From: Ignavibacteriales bacterium
Lineage (GTDB): Bacteria; Bacteroidota; Ignavibacteria; UBA10030; SZUA-254
DNA length: 64,000 bases
NCBI GenBank assembly: GCA_016214905.1
Contig: JACRMQ010000006.1
Coordinates: 1 to 64,000, forward strand
Direction: 5' to 3'
In this document: piece after piece, positions 28,327 through 37,009 of the stretch
How the letters are laid out: each line of letters starts with the position of its first letter
How positions within the stretch are numbered: position 1 is the stretch's first letter
Position numbers and translations under genes: made by a program
The notes under the pieces: model-generated
What the model saw: only the letters and a program-made list of their open reading frames with translations
Database searches by the model: none
What the model was told of the DNA's origin: nothing

Positions 28327-30455
28327 GTGAAAGAAAAATTGGTAAAGTAATTTCCGTAGATAGTTTTCGTGTTGTTGTTCAACTTGACGAGGACTTGAAA
28401 AGTCTATATAAAAGTGGTTTCAATGACATTTATGAAATCGCAAGAATCAATTCCTACTTAATTATTCCAGTCGGTGCAGATAGAATTGTTGCTATAGTAA
28501 CAAGGGTAAAGATTCAGGATGAAACAGAAATTGAAAAGACAAGCGGTTTTATCACTTTGCCTAAAGCACATCGATATTTAGTTGCTACAATGATTGGAAC
28601 CATTGAGAACGGCAAAGATTATTTGCAAGGCGTTTACAACTATCCAATTCTGGATAATCCAGTTTGGTATGTAGTAAAAGGGGACTTGGACAAAATTTTT
28701 GATACAGCAGTGAAAGAAGGGATTGATTATACAAAGGATTTTTATTTACCAATTGGAACATCACCAGCATTTTCTGATTATCACATTAGAATCAACCCTG
28801 ACAGATTTTTCGGTAAACATGCAGCAATACTAGGCAACACAGGTTCAGGAAAATCATGCACTGTTGCTTCAATACTTCAAAGTTTATTTTCCTTTTCCGA
28901 CAAAGATGGCAAGCATTTACAAAATGCTCACTTCATAGTTTTTGATACTAACGGAGAATATAAAAGAGCGTTTATCGGAGACGGGAAAGGAAATGATTAC
29001 AAAGACAAAATACTTGTAAATGCTATTTGTATCGACAAGGAAGGAATAAAAGTTCCTTTTTGGTTTATGAACTATGATGACTTTGAGTTCTTGTTTGAGC
29101 CGAGTGCAAATACTCAATCCCCAATTTTAAAACGAGCAATTAGTTTCGCTAAAAATGAGACAAATGCTCTGAGTAGTGATAGCATTCCGCAATACTATTA
29201 CAATAGACTTGTCGAAATTGTCCATTTAGCTAAGACGGCGGATCAAATGAAATTGAAACCTATTGTATTTCATGATATTCAAGGAATAGCAACTTACTTA
29301 AAAGCATTAAATATAGGTTTTGATTTTAATCCTATTCTTCAAAGTTTGGCAAAACTTGTGAAGAACGGAGGTAATGCATTGACTCCGGGTGAAAAAGGTT
29401 GGATTAATGGTCATCTGCAGCAAAATATACTTTTTGACGTCAGCAATGAACTTGCAAATGAATTGAGAAAGCTCTCAGTTTATATCTCCTCAAAGAAAAT
29501 ACTCCAGGATAAGAATATTGACCTGCCTCTTTATTTCAATTATGACAAAATGATCTCGACATTTATTGACGAAGCCATAAATGAAAACGAATCTTCAAAT
29601 AATAGAATAAGAGAATTTGTATCAACACTTCGTTTAAGGTTACAAGCTTATCTTAATGATGAGAGAATTTCTGAACCATTATTGCTGAACCAAACGACAA
29701 ACATCAATGAATCACTTTCAAAATTTTTAGCTTTTATTTTAGGAGACTTTTTTAAAATTCTCAATAAAACAGAGCCAGATATCTACACGAAGTATTTCAA
29801 AGAGCAAGTTGAAAAAACGGAACCCGAAAAAGTTGACTCAGAAAAGCCCAACCAAATTACAATTATTGATATGTCTCTGATTCCTTATGAGGTTTTAGAA
29901 ACAATTACAGGGTTAATTGGAAGATTGATTCTTGAATTTCTTTCCAGATTCAATAATGAACAACGAGGCGATTTTCCAATTGTAATTGTTTTAGAAGAAG
30001 CACAGAATTACATTCCTGAAAAGGACAGAGGAGAAAAAGTCTCAATTTCAAAAAAGGTATTTGAAAGAGTTGCAAGGGAAGGAAGAAAATTTGGGTTATC
30101 ATTGGTAGTTTCAAGTCAACGACCCTCTGAATTATCAAAAACAGTTTTATCTCAATGCAATTCTTTTATAGTTCATCGCTTACAAAACCCTGATGATCAA
30201 AAGTATGTCAAGCAATTGGTGTCAGCAGCAAACGAAGACATATTACAACAACTTCCTATATTACCACAACAAGTTGCGGTTATCATGGGTGATGGAGTGA
30301 GAACTCCAGTTCAAATGAGAGTAAACACTGCAGCACCGAAACCGAATAGCGACAATCCAAAATTTGTTGGGAAGTGGTTAAAGGGCATTGACAAAACATT
30401 TCCTGACTATAAGGGCATTACGAAAAATTGGGAAGACGGAAAAAGAGGCAATTAA
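28323..30455 (+). CDS. herA: HerA-type ATPase of SIR2-HerA defence pair
   Basis: The 710-residue protein has a HerA N-terminal barrel, then Walker A GNTGSGKS at 171-178, the catalytic IVLEEAQNYIP (Glu558-Glu559) Walker B stretch, the SSQRPSELSKTVLSQCNSF arginine-finger region and PDDQKYVKQLV. It belongs to the FtsK/HerA hexameric translocases. Next to a SIR2-like gene with a 4-bp overlap, it fits the SIR2-HerA antiviral complex. No NurA gene is present, which also points to defence rather than end resection. Confidence 0.9.
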   Translation: MSERKIGKVISVDSFRVVVQLDEDLKSLYKSGFNDIYEIARINSYLIIPVGADRIVAIVTRVKIQDETEIEKTSGFITLPKAHRYLVATMIGTIENGKDYLQGVYNYPILDNPVWYVVKGDLDKIFDTAVKEGIDYTKDFYLPIGTSPAFSDYHIRINPDRFFGKHAAILGNTGSGKSCTVASILQSLFSFSDKDGKHLQNAHFIVFDTNGEYKRAFIGDGKGNDYKDKILVNAICIDKEGIKVPFWFMNYDDFEFLFEPSANTQSPILKRAISFAKNETNALSSDSIPQYYYNRLVEIVHLAKTADQMKLKPIVFHDIQGIATYLKALNIGFDFNPILQSLAKLVKNGGNALTPGEKGWINGHLQQNILFDVSNELANELRKLSVYISSKKILQDKNIDLPLYFNYDKMISTFIDEAINENESSNNRIREFVSTLRLRLQAYLNDERISEPLLLNQTTNINESLSKFLAFILGDFFKILNKTEPDIYTKYFKEQVEKTEPEKVDSEKPNQITIIDMSLIPYEVLETITGLIGRLILEFLSRFNNEQRGDFPIVIVLEEAQNYIPEKDRGEKVSISKKVFERVAREGRKFGLSLVVSSQRPSELSKTVLSQCNSFIVHRLQNPDDQKYVKQLVSAANEDILQQLPILPQQVAVIMGDGVRTPVQMRVNTAAPKPNSDNPKFVGKWLKGIDKTFPDYKGITKNWEDGKRGN

Positions 30456-30516
30456 ATATGAATGAAAATTTTGTCATCCAAGATATTTTATATCCCTCTA
30501 GTGATGGGTAGCGATT

Positions 30517-31542
30517 CTAATTTAATCTCACCGATATCTTATTAACAGCACTGTGTAGTTCACTAGCAACAAGATGTGAATACACTTCTGTTACCTTCAC
30601 GCTGGAATGACCAAGTAGTTTCTGCACTTCATAAATATTCACTCCATCCTGCACAAGCCAGGTAGCAAAGGTATGGCGTAAGCTGTGGAAGTGGAGCTTA
30701 TCATTTAACTCTGCCTGAATTACTGAGTCTTTAAATTTATGAGAGACATGCCAATCAGAAATCTTTTTCTCTTTTATACAAAAAACATATTCTGATATGG
30801 AAGTAACCTGTTTCGAGCTCAGTAAATGAAATGCTGTCGCATTTAATGGGATGATTCTTCGTTTACCTTGTTTAGTATTATAAGCACAATTACTCTGGAT
30901 ATTTAGAATTCTACGTGAGAGATCAATGTCTTGCCATCGTAGGTTGATAATCTCGCCTCGCCTCATTCCGGTTAAAACCGCAAAGATGACAATCTCTTTC
31001 AACCATGTCTCCTTTATGATTGAAATGAGTTTTTCGAAATCATCTTTTGCAAGGAAGACTGGTGACTTCTCCGGAATACTCAACAATTTAACTTTGCAAA
31101 ACGGGTTGCTATCTATAAGTTGCCATCGCAAAGCGGTGTTAAATGCAGACCGGAGTTGTCTCAACTCAACATTTACTGTGGTTAATGATACTTGACCCTG
31201 TCTTGCAGTTTTATAGGTATCAGCATGCTTTGGGGTGATGTGGGGTAAGAATAAATCGCCGATGATGGTCAATAAATAATTTAATGCAAGCTTAAAAATT
31301 ACAACTGTACTTTTTTGGTAATTTTTCTCGGCGAATGATATGAATTCACTGATGAATTCTGATAATAACTTTGGTTTGTTTTTTTGTTTTAGTAATTCTT
31401 TAAACTCGGAAAGTACTTTCAATGCTTTTGACTTCTGAGTTTCTTCCGTAGATCTCCAAAATAATTTACCCTCGATAAAATATCCGATGTAGTAAATCTG
31501 ATTTTTTCTTTTGTAGAGATAAAACTTTTCGTGAGATGGCAT
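30517..31542 (-). CDS. Tyrosine-family site-specific integrase
   Basis: ATG 31542 (341 residues) has the ribosome site AAAGGGAT. The upstream ATG at 31575 has none. The product has a SAM-like N-terminal domain and the catalytic tyrosine recombinase residues: Arg in TGMRRGEI, the HxxR in FHSLRHTFATWL, His in LLGHSSVKV and the nucleophile Tyr in EVYSHLV. It lies 68 bp from the right attachment repeat and is transcribed away from it, into the island. It is the likely enzyme for integration of the island at tRNA-Gln. Confidence 0.93.
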   Translation of the reverse strand: MPSHEKFYLYKRKNQIYYIGYFIEGKLFWRSTEETQKSKALKVLSEFKELLKQKNKPKLLSEFISEFISFAEKNYQKSTVVIFKLALNYLLTIIGDLFLPHITPKHADTYKTARQGQVSLTTVNVELRQLRSAFNTALRWQLIDSNPFCKVKLLSIPEKSPVFLAKDDFEKLISIIKETWLKEIVIFAVLTGMRRGEIINLRWQDIDLSRRILNIQSNCAYNTKQGKRRIIPLNATAFHLLSSKQVTSISEYVFCIKEKKISDWHVSHKFKDSVIQAELNDKLHFHSLRHTFATWLVQDGVNIYEVQKLLGHSSVKVTEVYSHLVASELHSAVNKISVRLN

Positions 31543-31609
31543 TGTATAATCCCTTTCATTATACAAACCATTCAACAGCAGGTTAATTGTTGGCTAAAAT
31601 AGATGGAAA

Positions 31610-31667
31610 GAACCTAGACTTCCTTGATCCAGAGTCAAGTGTGTTGCCAATTACACCACCGGGCAAT
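31610..31667. repeat. Right attachment-site repeat (58 bp), partial tRNA-Gln
   Basis: It is identical to 8620-8677. Here the copy ends inside the T arm: the 3' part of the tRNA and its acceptor are missing, so it is not a functional tRNA. The former tRNA promoter should lie to its right, outside the island. Confidence 0.9.
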
Positions 31668-31864
31668 GTTTGATTTATTTCGAAATTCTTTCAGAAATCG
31701 AATATTAACTACATTACTGAGAATTTCTACATCTAATGATACAAAATAGTTTCTATTTCTGCAACCGTAACAAATCGTGGTAAATTTATTAATTACTTTT
31801 TTACCTTTTAAAATTTGTTAGAATAGTTATCATGCCCCTTCACGGTTATCTTGGTATAAATATT

Positions 31865-31894
31865 TTGATTCTTAAGTCAAGTTTTTTATATTTG
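31865..31894 (+). promoter_or_regulatory. Probable promoter of nrfHA
   Basis: TTG (31865-31867) and TATATTTG (31887-31894) are 19 bp apart and match the Bacteroidota consensus TTG...TAnnTTTG exactly. The same bases read as TTGATT-N16-TATATT. A second TATAAT at 31902-31907 lies only 11 bp before the start codon and is less likely. A TTGA-N8-TCAA dyad overlaps the -33 box (31865-31880), but its spacing is not the FNR one. Confidence 0.55.
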
Positions 31895-31917
31895 CCTATC
31901 TTATAATTACTACCCCG

Positions 31918-32376
31918 ATGAAGCATATTCAACTATCACTATCCATCTTCCTTGCCACCATAGTTGGCATCATTATCGGCATCGGGTCTTATACTTTCAT
32001 TTATGCCAAGGGATATTCTTATATGACCGACAACCCGGCTGCATGCGATAATTGCCATGTGATGGAGGGTCATTTCAGCGGTTGGATGAAAGGAAGTCAT
32101 CGGTCAGTTGCAACCTGCAACGACTGCCACACACCACCCGGCTTGATAAACAAATACCTCACTAAAGCCTCGAACGGTTTTTGGCACTCGTTCGCTTTCA
32201 CAACTGATCTTTTTCCAGACCAGATTCAGATTAAACAGGGAAATCTTGAAATTACAGACGGGGCTTGCATCAAATGTCACGAGGAAATTACTGAGACCAT
32301 CGGTGGAGGACATAGCACAAGTGATAAATCAAAATCTTGCATCCCCTGTCACCGCTCAGTCGGTCATATGGAATAA
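31918..32376 (+). CDS. nrfH: NrfH, tetraheme quinol dehydrogenase subunit
   Basis: The 152-residue protein has one N-terminal membrane anchor (LSLSIFLATIVGIIIGIGSY) and four c-type heme motifs CDNCH, CNDCH, CIKCH and CIPCH, the NapC/NirT type tetraheme cytochrome. NrfH takes electrons from menaquinol and feeds the NrfA nitrite reductase on the periplasmic side. The gene begins just outside the island, with the NrfA start 20 bp after its stop. Confidence 0.93.
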   Translation: MKHIQLSLSIFLATIVGIIIGIGSYTFIYAKGYSYMTDNPAACDNCHVMEGHFSGWMKGSHRSVATCNDCHTPPGLINKYLTKASNGFWHSFAFTTDLFPDQIQIKQGNLEITDGACIKCHEEITETIGGGHSTSDKSKSCIPCHRSVGHME

Positions 32377-32396
32377 TTAACTTTAAAGGTAAATCT

Positions 32397-33797
32397 ATGA
32401 ATTTAAATCAGAGCACTCAAAAGTCGAACCGCCATTCGTTCCGTTTTATCGCCTTGGTTGTCATTGTCTCATCAATTGTCACTATCGGATTGACGGCACT
32501 TTTAGTTAATATCTTTGAAAGGAAACAAGAGTCGAGGAACCCGTTCTATCGGATCGTCGAACTCACAGATACCACGGAAGCTCCTGAAACCTGGGGTAAG
32601 AATTTTCCGATGCAGTATGAGGGATATCTAAGAACGGTCGATCAGGTACGCACACGTTTCGGCGGAAGCGAAGCAGTACCTCGCACACCGACAGAATCAG
32701 ATCCACGGTCCGTGGTTGCTCAGTCCAAGTTGGAGGAAGATCCACGTTTGAAAACAATATGGGCCGGTTATGCTTTTTCGAAAGATTTCCGGGAGGAAAG
32801 GGGGCACGCTTATATGCTCGACGACCAAACATTCACAGAAAGGCAGATCGTTGTTAAACAACCCGGTACATGTATGCACTGCCATGCATCTGTCTATGTG
32901 CCTTATAAAAAGCTCGGGAATGGTGATCTTATTAAGGGATTCGAGATGATGAACAAGATGCCGTATGTCGAGGCAAGAAAGTTAGTCAATCATTCGGTCG
33001 CATGCATAGACTGCCACGATCCTATAAACATGCAGTTAAGAGTAACCCGTCCGGGATTCATTGAGGGGATTCGTTCACTCAAAGCTTCACAGGGAATACC
33101 AAATTATGAGGTCAATAAGGTTGCCACCAGACAAGAAATGCGATCTTATGTCTGCGGACAGTGCCATGTGGAATATTATTTCAAGGGACCTGAAAAAAGG
33201 CTCGTCTATCCGTGGGCGAAAGGTTTATCGGTTGACAGCATAATGGCATATTACGATGAAGTAAAGCATAAAGACTGGGTACACGCAGATAGTAAAGCAG
33301 AGGTTCTCAAAGCCCAGCATCCCGAATTCGAGATGTGGACTCAGGGAGTCCATGCCCGTTCCGGGGTTGCCTGCGCCGATTGCCACATGCCATACATGCG
33401 TATGGGTGCAATGAAGATAAGTGACCATCAGGTGAGAAGTCCACTTCTCAGTATAAACCGTGCTTGCCAGACATGCCACAAATGGTCTGAGCAGGAGATG
33501 AAATCAAGAGCCGAATCGATACAAGAACGAACCTTCCGGATGCGTAACCTGGCAATGGATGCATTAGTAATGCTGATCGCTGACATCGAAAAAGAAATTA
33601 AAGCTGGTAGATCGGAATCCGGACTTAAAGCAGCACGCTCGTACCAGAGGAAGGCACAATTCTTTCTCGATTTTGTGGAAGCTGAAAATTCAACAGGGTT
33701 TCATGCGCCCGGTGAGGCACTTCGAATACTTGGTGAATCGATAAACTATTCCAGGATGGGGCAGGTGGTGCTTCGGGACAATGCTGAAGGACAATGA
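32397..33797 (+). CDS. nrfA: NrfA, pentaheme nitrite reductase
   Basis: ATG 32397 gives 466 residues with an N-terminal signal anchor (FIALVVIVSSIVTIGLTALL). The upstream in-frame start at 32337 lies inside nrfH. Five heme motifs are CMHCH, CIDCH, CGQCH, CADCH and CQTCH. The first is CxxCH at 159-163 where the E. coli enzyme has CxxCK, a variant known in some NrfA clades. Active-site neighbourhoods QCHVEYYF, FREERG and HPEFEMW are conserved. It reduces nitrite to ammonium with six electrons from NrfH. Confidence 0.94.
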   Translation: MNLNQSTQKSNRHSFRFIALVVIVSSIVTIGLTALLVNIFERKQESRNPFYRIVELTDTTEAPETWGKNFPMQYEGYLRTVDQVRTRFGGSEAVPRTPTESDPRSVVAQSKLEEDPRLKTIWAGYAFSKDFREERGHAYMLDDQTFTERQIVVKQPGTCMHCHASVYVPYKKLGNGDLIKGFEMMNKMPYVEARKLVNHSVACIDCHDPINMQLRVTRPGFIEGIRSLKASQGIPNYEVNKVATRQEMRSYVCGQCHVEYYFKGPEKRLVYPWAKGLSVDSIMAYYDEVKHKDWVHADSKAEVLKAQHPEFEMWTQGVHARSGVACADCHMPYMRMGAMKISDHQVRSPLLSINRACQTCHKWSEQEMKSRAESIQERTFRMRNLAMDALVMLIADIEKEIKAGRSESGLKAARSYQRKAQFFLDFVEAENSTGFHAPGEALRILGESINYSRMGQVVLRDNAEGQ

Positions 33798-33908
33798 ATT
33801 GTAACTCAGCGTTTGCATTCGATTTACGATTTGAAATAATCAAGAGTAAACGGCATGCGTACTAATGATTTAATCATGTTGCAAATTGTATTTATTAATA
33901 TCAATTAA

Positions 33909-35846
33909 ATGATAAACCGAATCAGAATTTATTTCCAGTCGGCAGTTTTAATACTAATTCTATATGTCGCCATCAGACCTGCGTTTGATAAATCTTACAT
34001 TGCCGACTTCGAACAATATTGCCCGTTCGGAGGCATAGCGGCATTTTTCAGTAAGCTGAACCAAGATACCATGTCGTGCAGTATGAGTGAAGTGCAGGTT
34101 CTGCTCGGATTGGGTCTTATCATTGGCGCGGGATTCGTCGGGAAATTATTCTGCAGTTACATCTGCCCGATCGGAAGCACAAGCGAATGGCTTAGCAAGT
34201 TTACTGACAGAGTCAAATTCAATGTTCCTGATATTGCAGATAGAATCCTGCGAGGACTGAAATATTTACTTTTATTTATCACCGTCTATTTTACAATGAC
34301 ATCGGGAGAATTGCTTTGTAAAATTTTCGATCCGTATTTCTCGACGGTAAATCTATTCTCAAACAACGACATCATTCTTTATTATGCAATTCCCGCATTG
34401 ATTCTCACCATCGCGGGCGCAATATTTCTTAGAGTTGCATGGTGCAAATATTTATGTCCCCTCGGAGCTGTCAGCAATATATTTATGAATGTCGGATTAT
34501 CAATTGGTGTAATTGCTCTCTATCTTGGGGCAAATATTCTCGGAGCTCAATTAAGCATCTTGTGGCTGCTAAGCGGACTTGTAATTGCCGGTTGGCTTAA
34601 TGAATCGTTGTTTATGAAATCCGTTCTCCTACCAATTCCCAAAATCAGACGGGATGTTAATGCTTGTACAGATTGCGGTAACTGTGACGAAAATTGTCCG
34701 CAGGGAATCAAGGTTTCATCGATGCCCGTTGTGAATCATATCGATTGTCATCTTTGCACCGATTGTGTCTATGCTTGTCCGAAGAAGCAGGTTTTGTCTA
34801 TCAACAAAAAGAAAAGCTTCAAATACCTCGCACCCATTTCGGCTATTGTTCTAATCGTAATCTCACTCGGTATGGCAAATTATTTTGAATTTACTACAGT
34901 ATCACTCAGATGGGGAAAACTGACCGGTGGGACTCAGATGTATGAACAATCAGGAATTAAAACAATAAAATGTTACGGAAGTTCCATGTCGCTGGCGGGT
35001 ACACTTGAACAGGTTGAAGGAATTGTCGGATTGGATACTTATGCTAAAAGCAACAAAGTGAAAATTTATTATGATCCGACTGTAATTACCGAAAAGAATG
35101 TTAAGTCAGCATTGTTTACTTCCGGTAAATATGAGATGAGAACGATTGTGAATAGTTACGACTCAATAGGAGTGTTGGACATCGGTATATATCGGCTATT
35201 TGATGCGGTTGATTTCAATAATTTGAATATTTTGTTGAAACAGAAAGAAGGGATAGTCGGGTATGAATCATATTTCGGTGAACCGGTTCGTGTTACTGTT
35301 TATTACTATCCGCATCTTATCAAGCCGCCAGAAATCAAAATGCAAATCGAAAAAAAATCTATATCATATAAAACCGAAGCTGGAGAAAATAAACTCGAAT
35401 TAGATTTTGACGCTGAGGAGAAGTATGAAGTCAAAAATAAAATCGCTCCTGATGAATACTTAAAAAGGATATTTATAGAGTTTGATGATGATTATTCAGA
35501 TGGCTCGTTGAATGAGGATGAATTGAAGATATTTAAATTCCCATTAATTGGTTTTGAAAACCTTCAGTTCAAGAATTCTCTCGAATATCTTTCCGGATAC
35601 CTTTCGAGCAAAGACGGAATAATTCGTTTCGCCGTTAGATATAACAAGGGTGTTTTCGGTTATATTTATTATGATGAAAATAACATCAAAGTGGAGAAGA
35701 TCATTTCGTTGCTTCAAAAAAATAAAATATCATTCTATATAACTGAGACAGAGAAAGAAGAGGTAGACAATCCGTTAGAATATCACGGTGGGGGGAGAAG
35801 TTATGATGTCTCCGAATTGACTCGTGTAGAAGGGGGAGGGCAATAA
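33909..35846 (+). CDS. Polyferredoxin membrane protein with HMA-like repeats
   Basis: The 645-residue protein has about six membrane segments in residues 1-300 (VLILILYVAIRPAF and following), NapH/NosR-type CPFGG and CPIG/CPLGA motifs, and then two 4Fe-4S clusters in ACTDCGNCDENCPQG and CHLCTDCVYACPKKQ. After another membrane segment come repeats like heavy-metal-associated domains (IKTIKCYGSSMSLAG, VEGIVGLDTY, SALFTSGKYE) that lack the CxxC metal site. It probably carries electrons at the membrane. Its place 111 bp after nrfA suggests a link to nitrite reduction. Confidence 0.75.
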   Translation: MINRIRIYFQSAVLILILYVAIRPAFDKSYIADFEQYCPFGGIAAFFSKLNQDTMSCSMSEVQVLLGLGLIIGAGFVGKLFCSYICPIGSTSEWLSKFTDRVKFNVPDIADRILRGLKYLLLFITVYFTMTSGELLCKIFDPYFSTVNLFSNNDIILYYAIPALILTIAGAIFLRVAWCKYLCPLGAVSNIFMNVGLSIGVIALYLGANILGAQLSILWLLSGLVIAGWLNESLFMKSVLLPIPKIRRDVNACTDCGNCDENCPQGIKVSSMPVVNHIDCHLCTDCVYACPKKQVLSINKKKSFKYLAPISAIVLIVISLGMANYFEFTTVSLRWGKLTGGTQMYEQSGIKTIKCYGSSMSLAGTLEQVEGIVGLDTYAKSNKVKIYYDPTVITEKNVKSALFTSGKYEMRTIVNSYDSIGVLDIGIYRLFDAVDFNNLNILLKQKEGIVGYESYFGEPVRVTVYYYPHLIKPPEIKMQIEKKSISYKTEAGENKLELDFDAEEKYEVKNKIAPDEYLKRIFIEFDDDYSDGSLNEDELKIFKFPLIGFENLQFKNSLEYLSGYLSSKDGIIRFAVRYNKGVFGYIYYDENNIKVEKIISLLQKNKISFYITETEKEEVDNPLEYHGGGRSYDVSELTRVEGGGQ

Positions 35847-35848
35847 AA

Positions 35849-35876
35849 AAGGCAGAAGGTTTGCACCAACTGCCTT
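35849..35876 (-). terminator. Terminator of small exported gene
   Basis: AAGGCAG (35849-35855) pairs with CTGCCTT (35870-35876), with an inner GGT/ACC pair. On the minus strand TTTTTTATTG follows, so it terminates the 35898 gene. It also lies only 3 bp after the polyferredoxin stop. Confidence 0.7.
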
Positions 35877-35897
35877 GAAGAAACAGAAAATAATAAA

Positions 35898-36125
35898 TTA
35901 TTCTTTCTCTTTTTCTTTTTTCTCAGAGGCGCATTTCGACCTATCAGAGCAAGTTGCGGAACAGTCTTTTTTTACTTTTTTGATTTTCTTTGTTTTAGTT
36001 ACTTTCTTTGTAACCTGCTCTGTGGTTTTGACTTCCTTCACTTTTTCTTTTACTTCCTGTGCGTTCGTGAGTCCGCTGAAACTCAGAAATAGCAGAATTG
36101 CGAAGAGCGTTGTTAATTTCCTCAT
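35898..36125 (-). CDS. Small exported Lys-rich protein with cysteines
   Basis: A signal peptide (MRKLTTLFAILLFLSFSGLTNAQ) precedes about 52 residues that are mostly Lys, Glu, Val and Thr (EVKEKVKEVK, KKVTKTKKIKKVKKD). A short cysteine-containing stretch CSATCSDRSKC comes near the end. The family is not known to me. It may be a periplasmic metal- or ligand-binding peptide. It faces the polyferredoxin gene tail to tail and has its own terminator. Confidence 0.6.
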   Translation of the reverse strand: MRKLTTLFAILLFLSFSGLTNAQEVKEKVKEVKTTEQVTKKVTKTKKIKKVKKDCSATCSDRSKCASEKKEKEKE

Positions 36126-36516
36126 GGTTTTTCCTTGTATATTGATATTTGGTCAGTTGAATTAGATGTAAGATATGAAATGCTATTCACTCTATCAAAT
36201 CAGCGTTAAGTCATTTGTGAATTATAGATTCGGTGTATCTGATCCTTAAGTTGTCTATCATTTGAATTATGATGAAGCATGTTTTTGGAATGCGCGATTA
36301 ATTTTAGTTCGCATACTGATTATAATTACGGTCTCACCTATCATTCTCCAAAATTAATATGAATTTTGCTGACTATTCAATTTATTAGCGTGCTTAACTT
36401 AATTTGGTTATCCGAAGAATATCTCTTAATTTATTAATAATGTTGGTTGTGGTGTAAATTTATATTAATTAAAACATGTAAAGATAATTATTTTCGTACG
36501 ATATTAAGAGGAAAAT
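36126..36516. other. AT-rich intergenic region
   Basis: I see no gene, RNA or clear repeat in these 391 bp. A Shine-Dalgarno AAGAGGAAAAT precedes the next gene. Promoters for the genes on both sides are presumably here. Confidence 0.5.
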
Positions 36517-36855
36517 ATGGATTACAAGAAGTTAGAGAATCAATTTATGATGAAGCTTCTCGCATATGCCGGAAAAGATGTATCTGAATTGTACTCCAGA
36601 CGTAATGATTTTTTAAGCGGTAAGAGTATGAGTTACTGTAAAATTAAAGCGGTTAAATTCCCCAGATCAAAAAACATGATGGAGTTCGAATCTACCGAAA
36701 AAGCATTTAACCTCGGATATGAATTCGGAATCAACATCGGCATAGATACATTTAATAGCATTATTGAAGGGATGAATAATTCGAAGTCATTGAAACACAA
36801 AAAACTTCTCTCAAAAACAATTTTGAAAAAATTGCGTAAATCCAAAACCCAATAA
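36517..36855 (+). CDS. Hypothetical basic protein
   Basis: The 112-residue protein has a good ribosome site (AAGAGGAAAAT). It is helical with a lysine-rich C-terminus (KHKKLLSKTILKKLRKSK). I recognise no family. It stands alone between an AT-rich spacer and purC. A nucleic-acid-binding role would fit its charge but is not shown. Confidence 0.5.
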   Translation: MDYKKLENQFMMKLLAYAGKDVSELYSRRNDFLSGKSMSYCKIKAVKFPRSKNMMEFESTEKAFNLGYEFGINIGIDTFNSIIEGMNNSKSLKHKKLLSKTILKKLRKSKTQ

Positions 36856-36951
36856 TTGAAATTAACGAAGTTAGTATCGACAATATTTTCTTTGGCAGGG
36901 TTGTTTATTTAATGTTACAGTTTAGATAAGAGCATCAAACCACATGCTTTT

Positions 36952-36980
36952 TTGACTTTCACACGTATTTTTGTTATATA
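36952..36980 (+). promoter_or_regulatory. Probable promoter of purC
   Basis: TTGACT (36952-36957) and TATATA (36975-36980) are 17 bp apart, and the start codon follows at 37010. TATTTTTG at 36966-36973 also fits the Bacteroidota -10 pattern, but its -33 TTG is too close. Confidence 0.5.
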
Positions 36981-37009
36981 TTAATCGCAATCGTAAGTAT
37001 TATGGCATT

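Larger units (their letters stand above)
8620..31667. mobile_element. Integrated defence-type genomic island in tRNA-Gln
   Basis: A 58-bp direct repeat bounds about 23 kb, and a tyrosine recombinase gene lies 68 bp (from its chosen start) inside the right copy. Between the repeats are phage or plasmid-like replication and recombination genes and several anti-phage-type modules. Outside them are ordinary chromosomal genes. No capsid, tail, terminase, relaxase or type IV secretion gene is seen, so this is a non-conjugative integrative element or a phage-satellite or plasmid-like island. The intact tRNA is at the left and the partial copy is at the right, next to the integrase. Confidence 0.88.

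Noticed and set aside
28323-30455. HerA-NurA end-resection pair
   Set aside because: No NurA gene is present, and the partner is SIR2-like, which points to defence.
31610-31667. Second tRNA-Gln gene
   Set aside because: It lacks the T-arm 3' strand and 3' acceptor strand. It is only the attachment-site copy.
31865-31880. FNR-type site before nrfH
   Set aside because: TTGA-N8-TCAA is present, but FNR sites need N6 between the half-sites; the match may come from the overlapping promoter.
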